Positions 36,464 through 46,309 of a DNA stretch of 64,000 nt are shown piece after piece. The notes under the pieces were generated by a model that saw only the letters and a list, made by a program, of their open reading frames with translations, searched no databases and was not told the DNA's origin. The stretch is taken from NCBI GenBank assembly GCA_036435485.1, contig CM071598.1, positions 196,333,148-196,397,147 of the forward strand, in the 5' to 3' direction. A program made the position numbers and the translations under genes. Origin of the DNA: Saposhnikovia divaricata. Taxonomy: Eukaryota; Streptophyta; Magnoliopsida; Apiales; Apiaceae. The number at the start of each line of letters is the position of its first letter. Position 1 is the first letter of the stretch.

Positions 36464-36730
36464 TGATAAGTGAATTTTATATCCACTTGGAACGCTTCGT
36501 TTCGGCTTAAATTGGTGACTTGACCTCAAGTATGTCGTGTTTTTGATTCATTTTTAGTGAGATTGTGCAGGATTACTATCTTGTATTGGTGAGGTAAAAA
36601 TTGCATATTTCATGGTTGATTCAAGTGCAAGAAGTGAAAGAATTGATTAGCAAAAGAAACGGATGAGAAAGCAGAGGAAAACGAAGAAAACAAGCAAAAT
36701 GAAGAAAAATCAGCAATCCGGAAGGAGCCA

Positions 36731-36818
36731 GGCGCGCGGGTGCGCGGTCCAAGCGCGCGGGTACGTGGCAGAAGTGTCCAGGCGCGCGGGTGCGCGGAGA
36801 TAGCGCGCAGGTGCGCGG
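36731..36818 (+). promoter_or_regulatory. Four GCGCGCGGGTGCGCGG motifs upstream of the LTR TATA box
   Basis: Copies begin at 36731, 36752, 36781 and 36802, spaced 21, 29 and 21 bp, in otherwise A+T-rich DNA. The second LTR carries the same set from about 42455. Their placement about 80-165 bp before the TATA box suggests promoter elements; this is inferred. Confidence 0.55.
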
Positions 36819-36896
36819 CTGACGGTTGGAAAAATCCTGATTCTAGTTGATATTGGATTTTTATGGAACTTCTTGCTGTCTAAGACTTCTGTGGCC

Positions 36897-36903
36897 TATA
36901 TAA
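36897..36903 (+). promoter_or_regulatory. TATA box of the Athila-like LTR
   Basis: TATATAA within GGCCTATATAAACACA is conserved at 42622-42628 in the other LTR, which points to the U3/R promoter. Confidence 0.6.
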
Positions 36904-37935
36904 ACACAATCCATCATCATAAAATGTGCCAACACTCAATATAACATAGAGAGAGAGAGCCGAGAGATGGAGATACATACTTGGAGAAGGATTCCTACGT
37001 TCGTGACAAGCTTAGGAGATCTAGATCTACTTTTATATTCTTCTAATTAGGCGATACTCTTGGATTCAGATTTGTTTTCTTAACTCTATTACTTTAGCAC
37101 TATTATTTTCTTTCAAACCTTGTTTTATATCATGTTATCACTAGATCCCATGATGACGAGCCATTCGATTATGAACTAATCGTTGTCATGGGATTCTAAC
37201 GGATTTATCTATGTAGTTTAGTAGTTTGTTTTGCTTTAAAAATTTGTGTGTGGTGAATTTTATGATATCCTCGTATGGTTGTGCTTAATGTTTTTAGATG
37301 CGTAGCTAACATCTAAATTGTTAATCTTTATTGAAGCGACAGTGGATCTAAAGATTAGAACTTGCCACGCTAGCATAGGATTATGTATGTTTTGACATCT
37401 TGATTTGTAGCGTAATTTTAACCATCTTATGTTGCCCTATGTGATCTCAATGGATAACTTGTGCTTAAACCGTTATGTTTTCAAATCTTATAGACATATA
37501 GGGTCTAAATATAATTGGTGTGTACCCATCTTCTATCTCTTTTGTGGATGTATGAGTAGTTTTGTATTCGTATACTGATAGGTAACCTATACTTGTTTCG
37601 TGTTGTCCGATATCATAACCATCAAATGCATTGATTAAAGGCATCAACTCTAAGCGAAGTATTTAATGAAGTTAGGATCCCATGTTTATTCTCAAATAAG
37701 TAATTCGATTCTTAATCGCATTAGTTAATTAGATCTAAATATTGTTAATTTGCTTCTTAGTTAATTAGTTAAACCAAACCCAAAATTGATATTTGTCTTA
37801 GTAGTGAATAGAGATCATACATTGTTGCATTGGTGCATTTTCTAAAATTTACCAGTCTCTGTGGGAACGAACTCAACTTTATTCTATATTACTTGTGACC
37901 GCGTACGCTTGCGTGATTTTGTGTAAACAAGTTTT

Positions 37936-37953
37936 TGGCGCCGCTGCCGGGGA
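37936..37953 (+). other. Primer-binding site, Asp tRNA type
   Basis: TGGCGCCGCTGCCGGGGA lies six bases after the 5' LTR. It differs by one base from the PBS usual in Athila-type elements. Confidence 0.88.
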
Positions 37954-38069
37954 CTTGGTGTTTATTATAGTTTATGTGCTTGTCATCAGTGGTCATTAAA
38001 GTTCACTGACTCGGATTATTTTCTTACTTAGTTTGCTTTGTTCTGTGTGTTTCAGGTACTTGAGCGTGC

Positions 38070-40632
38070 ATGCGAACACGTTCTCAATCTCGTAAACTGG
38101 CAGAAGAAGAATGTGAAACAACAGTAGAGATGGGAGAACCACCAGCAGCAGCGAAGGCTTTGAAGGACTATTCTCAGCCAAAGATCAGTGATATCCAATC
38201 TAGCATTGTCAGACTAGCCATTGCAGCCAATACCTTTGAAATTAAGCCTGGTACGATTCAAATGGTACAAAATTCAGTTTAGTTTGGGGGTGCTCCAACG
38301 GAAGATCCTAACATGCACATCCGGAACTTTATCGAGATCTGCGACACTTTCAAGTTCAACGGTGTGTCGGAAGATGCTGTGAAATTGAGACTTTTCCCAT
38401 TCTCTCTGAGGGATAAGGCTAAAGGCTGGTTACACTGTTTACCAGCCAGTTCTATTACGACATGGGAGGATCTTGCTCAGAAATTTCTCACTAAATTCTT
38501 CCCCATGGCAAAAACAGCAGCAATAAGGAACGCTCTTACTCAATTTGCACAGCGGTCAGGTGATTCTTTGTGTGAAGCTTAGGAGCGCTACAAGGAGATG
38601 CTTAGGAAGTGTCCTCATCATGGTATGCCCGACTGGATGGTGATTAATTGTTTCTATAATGGGATGGGACCACAATCTAGACCAATGCTAGATGCAACAT
38701 CAGGTGGAGCTTTTTGGGCAAAAAACTACGAGGAAGCTTATGAGCTAATTGAGACGATGGCTGCTAATGAATATCAGAATCCAACTCAGAGACTATCACA
38801 AGGCAAAGCGGCAGGAATTCTGGAAGTGGATGCAGGTGCAGCTATAGCAGCTCAGTTGAAGGCTTTGACTATAAAGGTGGATTCTCTGACTAATTATGGA
38901 GTTCAGTAGGTTGCAAGTGTTTGTGAGCTTTGTGCGGGTGCACATGAGACGAATCAGTGTGCCATATCTAATGAATCGTCGCAGTTTGTGAGCAATTTTC
39001 AGTGACCCTCGCAACCAGCTCCAACCACCTATCATCCTAACAACATGAACCATCCTAATTTTAGTTGGAGCAACAATCAAGGTGGAATGCAACAACCACA
39101 GCAGTCTTATCAACAGTTTCAAGGTCAGCAATATGGAGCTAAGCCGTTCAATCAAGGTTATCAGCAGCAGTATGCTCCAAGGCAACAATTCCAACCTCCG
39201 GGATTTCAGCAACAGCCTCATGCAAGTGCGGGGCAATCTTCTACTGAAAAATCTGAATTGGAAGAGTTGAGGATGATGTGTAAAAGCTAAGCAGTGTCGA
39301 TCAAAACCTTGGAGAATCAGATTGGTCAAATTGCTAATGCCTTGCTGAATAGACCACGAGGAACTCTTCCTAGTGACACGGAGGCTAATCCAGGCAAGAG
39401 TGAAGTCAAAGAACAGGTGAAAGCAGTAACTTTAAGATCTGGGAAAGTTACAAACGATCAGAAATCAGTAGTTAAGGAAGACGAAGAAGTTCATAATCAG
39501 CAGGTTGAAAAATCTGCGGGGCCAAAAATTGAAAGGACTGATTTGGCAGCTGATCAGTTTGATGGTGAAGCGGAAAAGAGCAAGATTTCTGTTGAAAAAA
39601 CTTCTCCGGAGCAGTCTACAAAGAGCAATCAGATCTATCCTCCTCCTCCATATCCAAAACGACTCAAAAAGCAGAAGTCAGACAAGTAGTTTGCCAAGTT
39701 TCTTGAGGTTTTCAAGAAGTTGCATATCAACATACCTTTTGTTGAAGCTCTAGAACAGATGCCGAGCTATGCTAAGTTCATGAAGGGTATTCTATCTCGG
39801 AAATTGAAACTCGGGGATTTGGAAACTGTTGCTTTGACGGAAGAATACAATGCTGTTCTACAACAGAAGTTGCCACCTAAACTTAAAGATCCGAGAAGTT
39901 TCACCATACCGTGCACTATCGGCAACTTATCTTTCGACAAGTGTTTATGTGATTTGGGAGCTAGCATTAATCTGATGTCGATGTCTATTTTTAAGTAACT
40001 TAGGTTGCCTGATCCGAAACCGATTAATATGACCTTGCAGTTGGCAGATCGATCTATCACGTATCCGAGGGGTATAGTGGAGGATGTATTAGTGAAGGTG
40101 GATAAGCTCACCTTCCCTGCTGATTTTGTGATTCTAGACTTTGAAGAGGATAAGAAGATTCCCATTATCTTGGGAAGGCCATTTTTAGCTACGACCCAAA
40201 CTCTGATCGATGTGCAAAAAGGAGAGCTTACCATGAGAGTTCATGATCAGAAAGTCACTTTCAAGGTGTTCAAGGCAACAAAATATCCGTCAGATTCAGC
40301 GGAGTGTTTCAAAGTGGTTGTGGTTGATAAAATTGTGAAGAAGGAGATTGAACAGCTAAACAAATCAGATTTCATGGAAAAAGCTTCAAGAGGGATTTCT
40401 GGCATTGAGAACGAAGAAAGAAAAGGGCTGTTTCAGTTATTGGATGCAAATCCATGGGAAAGGAGAGTTGACATTCTGCATAAGTCTCGTGGGCTAGCGA
40501 AGTCTAATAGTTTTCAGGTGCTATGTAAGTTGTCAAGTGAGGAAGTTTTTTCAACTTGAACTTAAGCCATTACCACCCGAGGATCCACCACCAGATTCAC
40601 CACCCGAGGAGGGTGGCACTACTGATAGCTAG
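38070..40632 (+). pseudogene. Athila-like gag-protease with several in-frame stops
   Basis: One frame runs from MRTRSQSRKL (38070) to about 40543, broken only by stop codons at about 38280, 38579, 38907, 39003, 39288, 39687 and 39996. Gag shows the family blocks FIEICDTFKFNGV, LFPFSLRDKAKGWL and LRKCPHHGMPDWM. A Gln-rich spacer (39080-39240) and SIKTLENQIGQIANAL follow. The protease region holds CDLGASINLM with its catalytic Asp, and the flap-side IILGRPFLAT. A small frameshift in a T run near 40541-40546 leads into another frame (FQLELKPLPPEDPPP), which ends at 40632. Intact relatives read on from ELKPLP into reverse transcriptase. Gag would form the particle; the protease would process it. 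Confidence 0.9.
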
Positions 40633-42197
40633 GTATGTTCTCTACTATCCTTTTTATTGCATTCAATGGGGACATTGAATATTTTAAGTTTGGGAGTGAT
40701 TTGGGGATAAGTAGTTAGTAGAGTATTTGTTCATGTAGGAATCATATTGCATGTTAAGTAGTAGTTTCATTCATGTTATTGCATGATTGTTTTATATAGA
40801 GCATGTTTGTTTGCATATTTGTGTATGTATTCCATGTGAGTCCATTTAGTTGCATTTGCATAGCATATTTCATGATCTCATAGGACTTGGTTATTTCTGT
40901 TCGGTAGGTCAATGTTGATTTGAGTGTGGTAATGATGAATAGAGGGTTGATTTAAGTACCTAGGAATTGACTTGCATGCTTCAAAAACAAAATTTTTACA
41001 AAGTCTCATTGTTTGCTTTTGGGCTAGATCAGATTATGCTTGTTTGGTTGTTGAGATTAAATCACCTGTTTATATTTAGAATGTTCTTTATTCCCTTGAT
41101 AGCGTAGGAACACTAAAATATAAGTTTGGGGGAACCAGGGATCTCATGCTATTTGTTAATAAAAGTTAGTGGTGTCAAAAGGCTAGTAGCCGCTCATAAT
41201 TATGAGTAGTCTAGGGTTGGATGAGATGGAGCGAAACACACTCATTCCAAGTTAGTTTTGTGTGAAAAAAAAATCCTAGGAATTGACTTGCATGCTTCAG
41301 AAACAAAATTTTTACACAGTCTCATTGTTTGCTTTTGGGCTAGATCAGATTATGCTTGTTTGGTTGTTGAGATTAAATCACCCGTGTATATTTAGAATGT
41401 TCTTTATTCCCTTGATAGCGTAGGAACACTAAAATATAAGTTTGGGGGAAACCAGGGACCTCATGCTATTTGTTAATAAAAGTTAGTGGTGTCAAAAGGC
41501 TAGTAGCCGCTCATAATTATGAGTAGTCTAGGGTTGGATGAGATGGAGCAAAACGCACTCATTCCAAGTTAGTTGTGTGTGAAAAAAAAAAGTCAAAAAA
41601 AAAATTGTTGTGTGATTGTTAAATTGCAGAATTAACCAGGTTGAGCTCTTTAATACTCGAGCAATTAAGTTCTAGGGGACTTTGTGCCTAGTGACCGAAG
41701 GCCTTTCCGGTCTGGGATCCACTAACCTAACGCTCGCTACATGGGTATTATTGTATAAGCCTTTAGGGGACTCATCCATTGCACGGTTAAATAAGCATGC
41801 ACTGTTGTGTATAGTATTGTGTTGTAATTGTTTAGTAATAAAGCATGAATTCCTGTCTAACTCAAATGATGATTGAGGTGTTACTAGGTTATGAAGTGTT
41901 TACCGTTCATTCTATTTATAAACTTGTGATTGTCTTGGTGAAGAATAGGTATGATTTTGATATAGTGTTAGGAGTATATCTGATGAGCATCGCACACACC
42001 CACGTTTATGTTCATGTATTGTTAGTATACGGGGATTTAGTCGAGCTCTGTTTGCACTTATTGCACTCTTTGAGATATTTACTTGCTGATTGGTTTTAGT
42101 TAGTCTGAGGGATCGTTGCATTTTCATATTAGTTGCATTCATGCATTGCATTAGTGTGTATCGAGTCTGTTTATGCTTGAGGACAAGCATCGATTTA
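40633..42197. other. Non-coding 3' interior of the Athila-like element
   Basis: This occupies the place of RT-RNaseH-IN but I see no coding. It holds a 316-bp tandem duplication (40959-41590). Several T-rich TTTAAGTTTGGGGG-like runs (40682, 41122, 41439, 42196) resemble the PPT. Confidence 0.7.
40959..41590 (+). repeat. 316-bp tandem duplication
   Basis: CCTAGGAATTGACTTGCATG starts both units, at 40959 and 41275. They match almost base for base and each ends in a poly-A-like run after GTGTGAAAAA. Confidence 0.9.
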
Positions 42198-42209
42198 AGT
42201 TTGGGGGTG
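42196..42209 (+). other. Polypurine tract of the Athila-like element
   Basis: TTAAGTTTGGGGGTG lies directly before the 3' LTR start at 42210. Confidence 0.75.
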
Positions 42210-43656
42210 TGATAAGTGGATTTTATATCCACTTGGAATGCTTCATTTCGGCTTAAATTGGTGACTTAAATCGGCTTTTAGTGAGATTGTGCAGGATTAC
42301 TATCTTGTATTGGTGAGGTACAGATTGCATATTTCATGGTTGATTCAAGTGCAAGAAGTGAAAGAATTGATTAGAAAAAGAAACGGATGAGAAAGCAGAG
42401 GAGAAACGAAGAAAACAAGCAAAATGAAGAAAAATCAGCAATCCGGTAGGAGCCAGGCGCGCGGGTGCGCGGTCCAAGCTCGCGGGTGCGCGGCAGAAGT
42501 GTCCAGGCGCGCGGGTGCGCGGAGATAGCACGCAGGGGCGCGGTTGACGGCTGGAGAAATCCTGATTCTTGTTGATATTGGATTTTTATGGAATTTCTTG
42601 CTGTCCAAGACTTCCGTGGCCTATATAAACACAATCCATCATCATAAAATGTGCCAACACTCAATATAACGTAGAGAGAGAGAGAGAGCCGAGAGACGGA
42701 GATACAAACTTGGAGAAGGATTCCTACGTTCGTGACAAGCTTAGGAGATCTAAATCTACTTTTGTATTCTTCTAATTAGGCGATACTCTTGGATTCAGAT
42801 TTGTTTTCTTAACTCTATTACTTTAGCACTATTATTTTCTTTCAAACCTTGTTTTATTTCATGTTATCATTAGATCCCATGATGACAAGCCGTTCGATTA
42901 TGAACTAATCGTTGTCATGGGATTCTAACGGATTTATCTATGTAGTTTAGTAGTTTGTTTGCTTTAAAGATTTGTGTGTGGTGAATTGTGATATTCTCGT
43001 ATGGTTGTGCTTAATGTTTTTAGATGCGTAGCTAACATCTAAATTGTTAATCTTTATTGAAGCGACAGTGGATCTAAAGATTAGAACTTGCCATGCTAGC
43101 ATAGGATTATGTATGTTTTGACATCATGATTTGTAGCGTAATTTTAACCGTCTTATGCTGCCCTATGTGATCTCAATGGATAACTTGTGCTGAAACCGTT
43201 ATGTTTTCAAATCTTATAGACCTATAGGGTCTAAACATAATTGGTGTCTACCCATCTTCTATCTCTTTTGTGGATGTATGAGTAGTTTGGTATTCGTATA
43301 CTGACAGGTAACCTACACTTGTTTCGTACTGTCCGATCAGATATCATAACCATCAAATGCATTGATTAAAGGAACTCTAAGTGAAGTATTTAATAAAGTT
43401 AGGATCCGATGTTTATTCTCACATAAGTAATTCGATTCTTAATCGCATTAGTTAATTATATCTAAATATTGTTAATTTGCTTCTTAGTTAATTAGTTAAA
43501 CCAAACCCAAAATTGATATTTGTCTTAGAAGTGAATAGAGATCATACATTATTGCATAGGTGCATATTCTAAAATTTACCAGTCTCTGTGGGAACGAACT
43601 CAACTTTATTCTATATTACTTGTGACCGCGTACGCTTGCGTGATTTTGTGTGAACA
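42210..43656 (+). repeat. Athila-like 3' LTR
   Basis: It matches the 5' LTR with scattered substitutions and small indels, including loss of a short TTTTTGATTCATTT-type stretch near its start. It ends TTGTGTGAACA. Confidence 0.93.
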
Positions 43657-44150
43657 CTGAGGAGGCAAGAAGAATGGTTATAAAAAAAGAAATGAAAGAG
43701 AAGATTGATGCAGGGAAAAAAGAGAAGATTGAGGCAGTGAAAAAAATCAAAAGATGTGGAGAAGACAATGCTGATTTTACACCTCCACTTAGAAGAAGTG
43801 TCTGGCTGACCATCAATCAAACCTTTACCTTTAAAAATACACCGGATGATCCTGTGTGTCTTGATGAAGAAGGTGACACAGTGATGGCAGAGGGAAATGC
43901 TTCTGGGAACAAAGAACAACACAACACATACACTGGACCCATGAAGTTGGGGAAGAAGATACCACCACCAGTTAAGCAGTTCAAGACTATAGTTGGCAAG
44001 ACAAAGGTCAAGTCTGCACCTTTCTTATCTCATGGCAGAAATGTCATCACAAGTGCTACTCCCAGACAGGCAATACATGAAACTGCAAGGAATCTGAACA
44101 ATGAGAGCAAGGGAAAACACTCGACAAAAGAAAAGGAGAAGGCAACTTGA
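43657..44150 (+). pseudogene. MULE transposase-side ORF, C-terminal fragment
   Basis: The reading continues the Glu/Lys-rich tail cut at 36463 (EEARRMVIKKEMKEK onward) for about 160 codons to a TGA at 44148. The first part is a charged coiled-coil-like Lys/Glu stretch. The remainder (PPLRRSVWLTINQTFTF, GPMKLGKKIPPPVKQF) I do not recognise; it is probably the MULE protein's own C terminus. The 330 bp after it look like a 3' UTR shared with the convergent GRF gene. Confidence 0.65.
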
Positions 44151-44478
44151 ACAATGAAGCTTCTATTAATGTCCAACTTTTGTTTAACTTCAGACTATAT
44201 GCTATGAATGGTTACTTTCATCTTTTGGTCTGCACCTTTTGTTATGAATGGTGTGGAAGAACTCTTTCATGTAATCCTTAATTTATGACTTTGTTTTGAT
44301 TTAATGTAATGTACTAAATGGGATGTATTGGCTACAATATGACATTTCATTCATCCAAATTTTCATTACATAAAAACAGGTGCAGTACATAGTTCTAGTT
44401 CATTCATCCAAAATTTCCATTATATAAACATAAAAACAGGTGCACTACATAGTTCATCTATCTAGAAGAAGGCTATAC

Positions 44479-44900
44479 TTAAGGTAGTTCATTTTGTCTC
44501 TTCACTACAACCTCCCTATCATTGTTTGACATTACAAAGCTTAAGAAAATGAAGACGATAACAACATAAACCAATATGGACCATCCTCTTTTTCGTTTCA
44601 TTTCATTTCAGCAACAATAGCATGAAGCTTCTCTACTTTCCTCAAGAGTCCTGGAATAATAGCTCTTGATCTTGCACACATGGGGGGGTCGAACCACAAA
44701 TGAAAATTACAAGCATTGCTCCTTTGTTCCTGCAAATAAATGAAAAGATTAAGAACAATAAAAAGTAACAAACAAAGCAATTATGTATGTACATATTTTA
44801 CTATGTAATGCCAACATCCCCCAAATCTTCTCCCCGGATTAACATCAGTCCATGAGGTTCTCAAGACAGCTGCCCTTCCACACTAATAATGAGGCTCCAT
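44479..44900 (-). pseudogene. MULE-borne GRF-type zinc-finger protein, two exons, one stop codon
   Basis: Exon 1 (44900-44802) begins MEPHY, then a TAG, then CGRAAVLRTSWTDVNPGRRF and GGCWHY. The NPGRRF-x-x-C block marks a GRF zinc finger. An intron (44801-44730, GTAAAA...TTTGCAG) leads to exon 2 (44729-44479), which reads CNFHLWFDPPMC, the second half of the finger. A basic stretch and a hydrophobic segment near the C terminus (SILVYVVIVFIFLSFVM), a likely membrane anchor, follow. GRF fingers bind nucleic acid in other proteins. The gene converges on the transposase like the two genes of MuDR, but it is not related to mudrB. The TAG in exon 1 probably makes it a pseudogene unless a different start is used. 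Confidence 0.65.
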
Positions 44901-45026
44901 TTTCCCCTTCAAAGCTAACAATTTATTTTGTAAAATAATTTGCATAAAAAACGTATATATATAAGAGGAGTTAATGGTATGGGTTTGGCGGGAGAAGCGG
45001 CTATGTATTGGGAAGGAAACACAAGC

Positions 45027-45206
45027 AAGTGAAATGTCTGTTCTAGCCCTCAGTTATGTACCGTCTTAAACCCGATTGTACTCTGACGCGGCAAAGTGGC
45101 TGAGAAGTACATTTCTGAAGTTGAAGGGGCAAAAGGAACGACTTAAAACATTAGGGCTTTATGGATATAATTATGCAAACTTGAAGGACCAAAAGGTCAT
45201 TAAGTC
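45027..45206 (-). repeat. MULE right terminal inverted repeat
   Basis: Its reverse complement starts GACTTAATGACCTTTTGG and follows the left TIR for about 180 bp. The short stretch 44901-45026 holds the upstream region of the GRF gene. Confidence 0.9.
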
Positions 45207-45215
45207 AAATTTATA

Positions 45216-45933
45216 CCAAATGATGTGTCATGACATATGATAAATTCTGATTTATGGACGCATATGAATACACGCAGGGTTCTATTTTATTATCAAGAAG
45301 TTACCAATTATAGGTTTGATATGTCAATATTTGGGAAAAATTTTGAATTTTTTTTTGGAATTTTTAACATTTTCTAGTCAACAAAGACAAGATCACAAGA
45401 CGTAACATTTCTTTCCCTTTACGAAGCTGCGTAAAAATCTCATTCTGTTGAACAAAATCCAAAAAAAAAAAAGTATATGTATTTTTTGCTGCATTCAAAC
45501 AAAGATATGTGTGACTACCGCAAAATTTGAAATAACTTTCAAATTTATAGTGTTTTCACTACTCAAAATATTATACATCGTTTTTTAGTCCCGATTATTT
45601 CAAAATACAGATTCCGGTACGGTCCTACTTAAGAGTACGGAGCTTGATTGAGTTTTCAGCAGTTAGGTCACTGCTGTCGAGCGACAAATTTATGCATTGG
45701 AGAAACCAAGAAAAGCAAGCACACGAAAGAAGAAAGAAAAATGTATTCAAATACTTGGGAAATACAACTTGTACAATTGCCTAGGATTCATCTCCACTTA
45801 TTACCTGTGCTGGATTTTGCTCGTACATTATGTCAGAACACGAGATATCAATTGTCTTTTTTTTTTTTCCCTAATTAATTTACCTAGACATTCTATTGTT
45901 GTCATTTTTACCTGATTTTAGAATTTCAATTTA
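45216..45933. other. Spacer; continuation of the MULE target DNA
   Basis: A+T-rich sequence with no gene or known repeat seen. Short ORFs at 45648-45915 have no recognisable content. Confidence 0.55.
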
Positions 45934-46309
45934 GGGGTTGCCAAGAGGTTGCCAAGTCCTATGTGGCATAGCATTCTTGGTTGTCCACCTATTGGAGTAT
46001 CAAAGTTGCCAACCAAAGTTGTCAAAAGTTGGCAAATTCCCCATTTAGTTAAAACACATACAATTTCCGAAAAATGTATTTAACTTTATCCTTTTTTATA
46101 TCTCCCATATTTTAAATGTATTTATAAGATAATATAAAATTTATGTATGGGACCACATTAACAACTTTTAAAGTTGTCAACTATTGGAGTAAATTTGTAA
46201 TAAAAGTTGCCAACAATGAGAAGGAGAAGAGAAGAAATAAAAAAAGCAATATATGTGATAATGTGGTAGAAGTTGGCAACTATGTTGGCAATCTTTATTG
46301 GAGATGCTC
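45934..46309. mobile_element. Probable MITE with TTA duplications (376 bp)
   Basis: TTA flanks both sides (45931-45933, 46310-46312). The right end reads GGAGATGCTC, the common end of plant PIF/Harbinger-type MITEs; the left end (GGGGTTGCCAAGAGG) is a poor match. Repeated GTTGCCAA motifs occur in both orientations inside. Confidence 0.5.

Larger units (their letters stand above)
36464..37929 (+). repeat. Athila-like 5' LTR
   Basis: It starts TGATAAGTGAATTTT and ends TTGTGTAAACA. It contains four G+C-rich 17-mers (36731-36818) and a TATA box (36897). Confidence 0.93.
36464..43656 (+). mobile_element. Athila-like Ty3/gypsy element with gag-pro only (TR-GAG-like)
   Basis: LTRs of 1466 and 1447 bp begin TGATAAGTG and end in ACA. 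An Asp-tRNA PBS follows the first and a PPT precedes the second. The flanks GTGAG (36459-36463) and CTGAG (43657-43661) match at four of five bases, a probable decayed duplication. The interior encodes gag and protease but no RT, RNase H or integrase, so the element needs a partner. It interrupts the C-terminal part of the MULE transposase. Confidence 0.92.
7752..45206 (+). mobile_element. MULE (MuDR-type) DNA transposon, split by nested elements
   Basis: Long TIRs start GGCTTAATGATC at 7752 and end GGTCATTAAGTC at 45206. A perfect 9-bp target duplication, AAATTTATA, flanks them, as expected for Mutator superfamily elements. Without the nested solo LTR (9014-34913 including one TSD) and the Athila-like element (36464-43661) it is about 4.36 kb. 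It carries a MuDR-like transposase on the plus strand and a GRF zinc-finger gene on the minus strand, pointing toward each other. The transposase is broken, so this copy is not autonomous. Confidence 0.95.
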
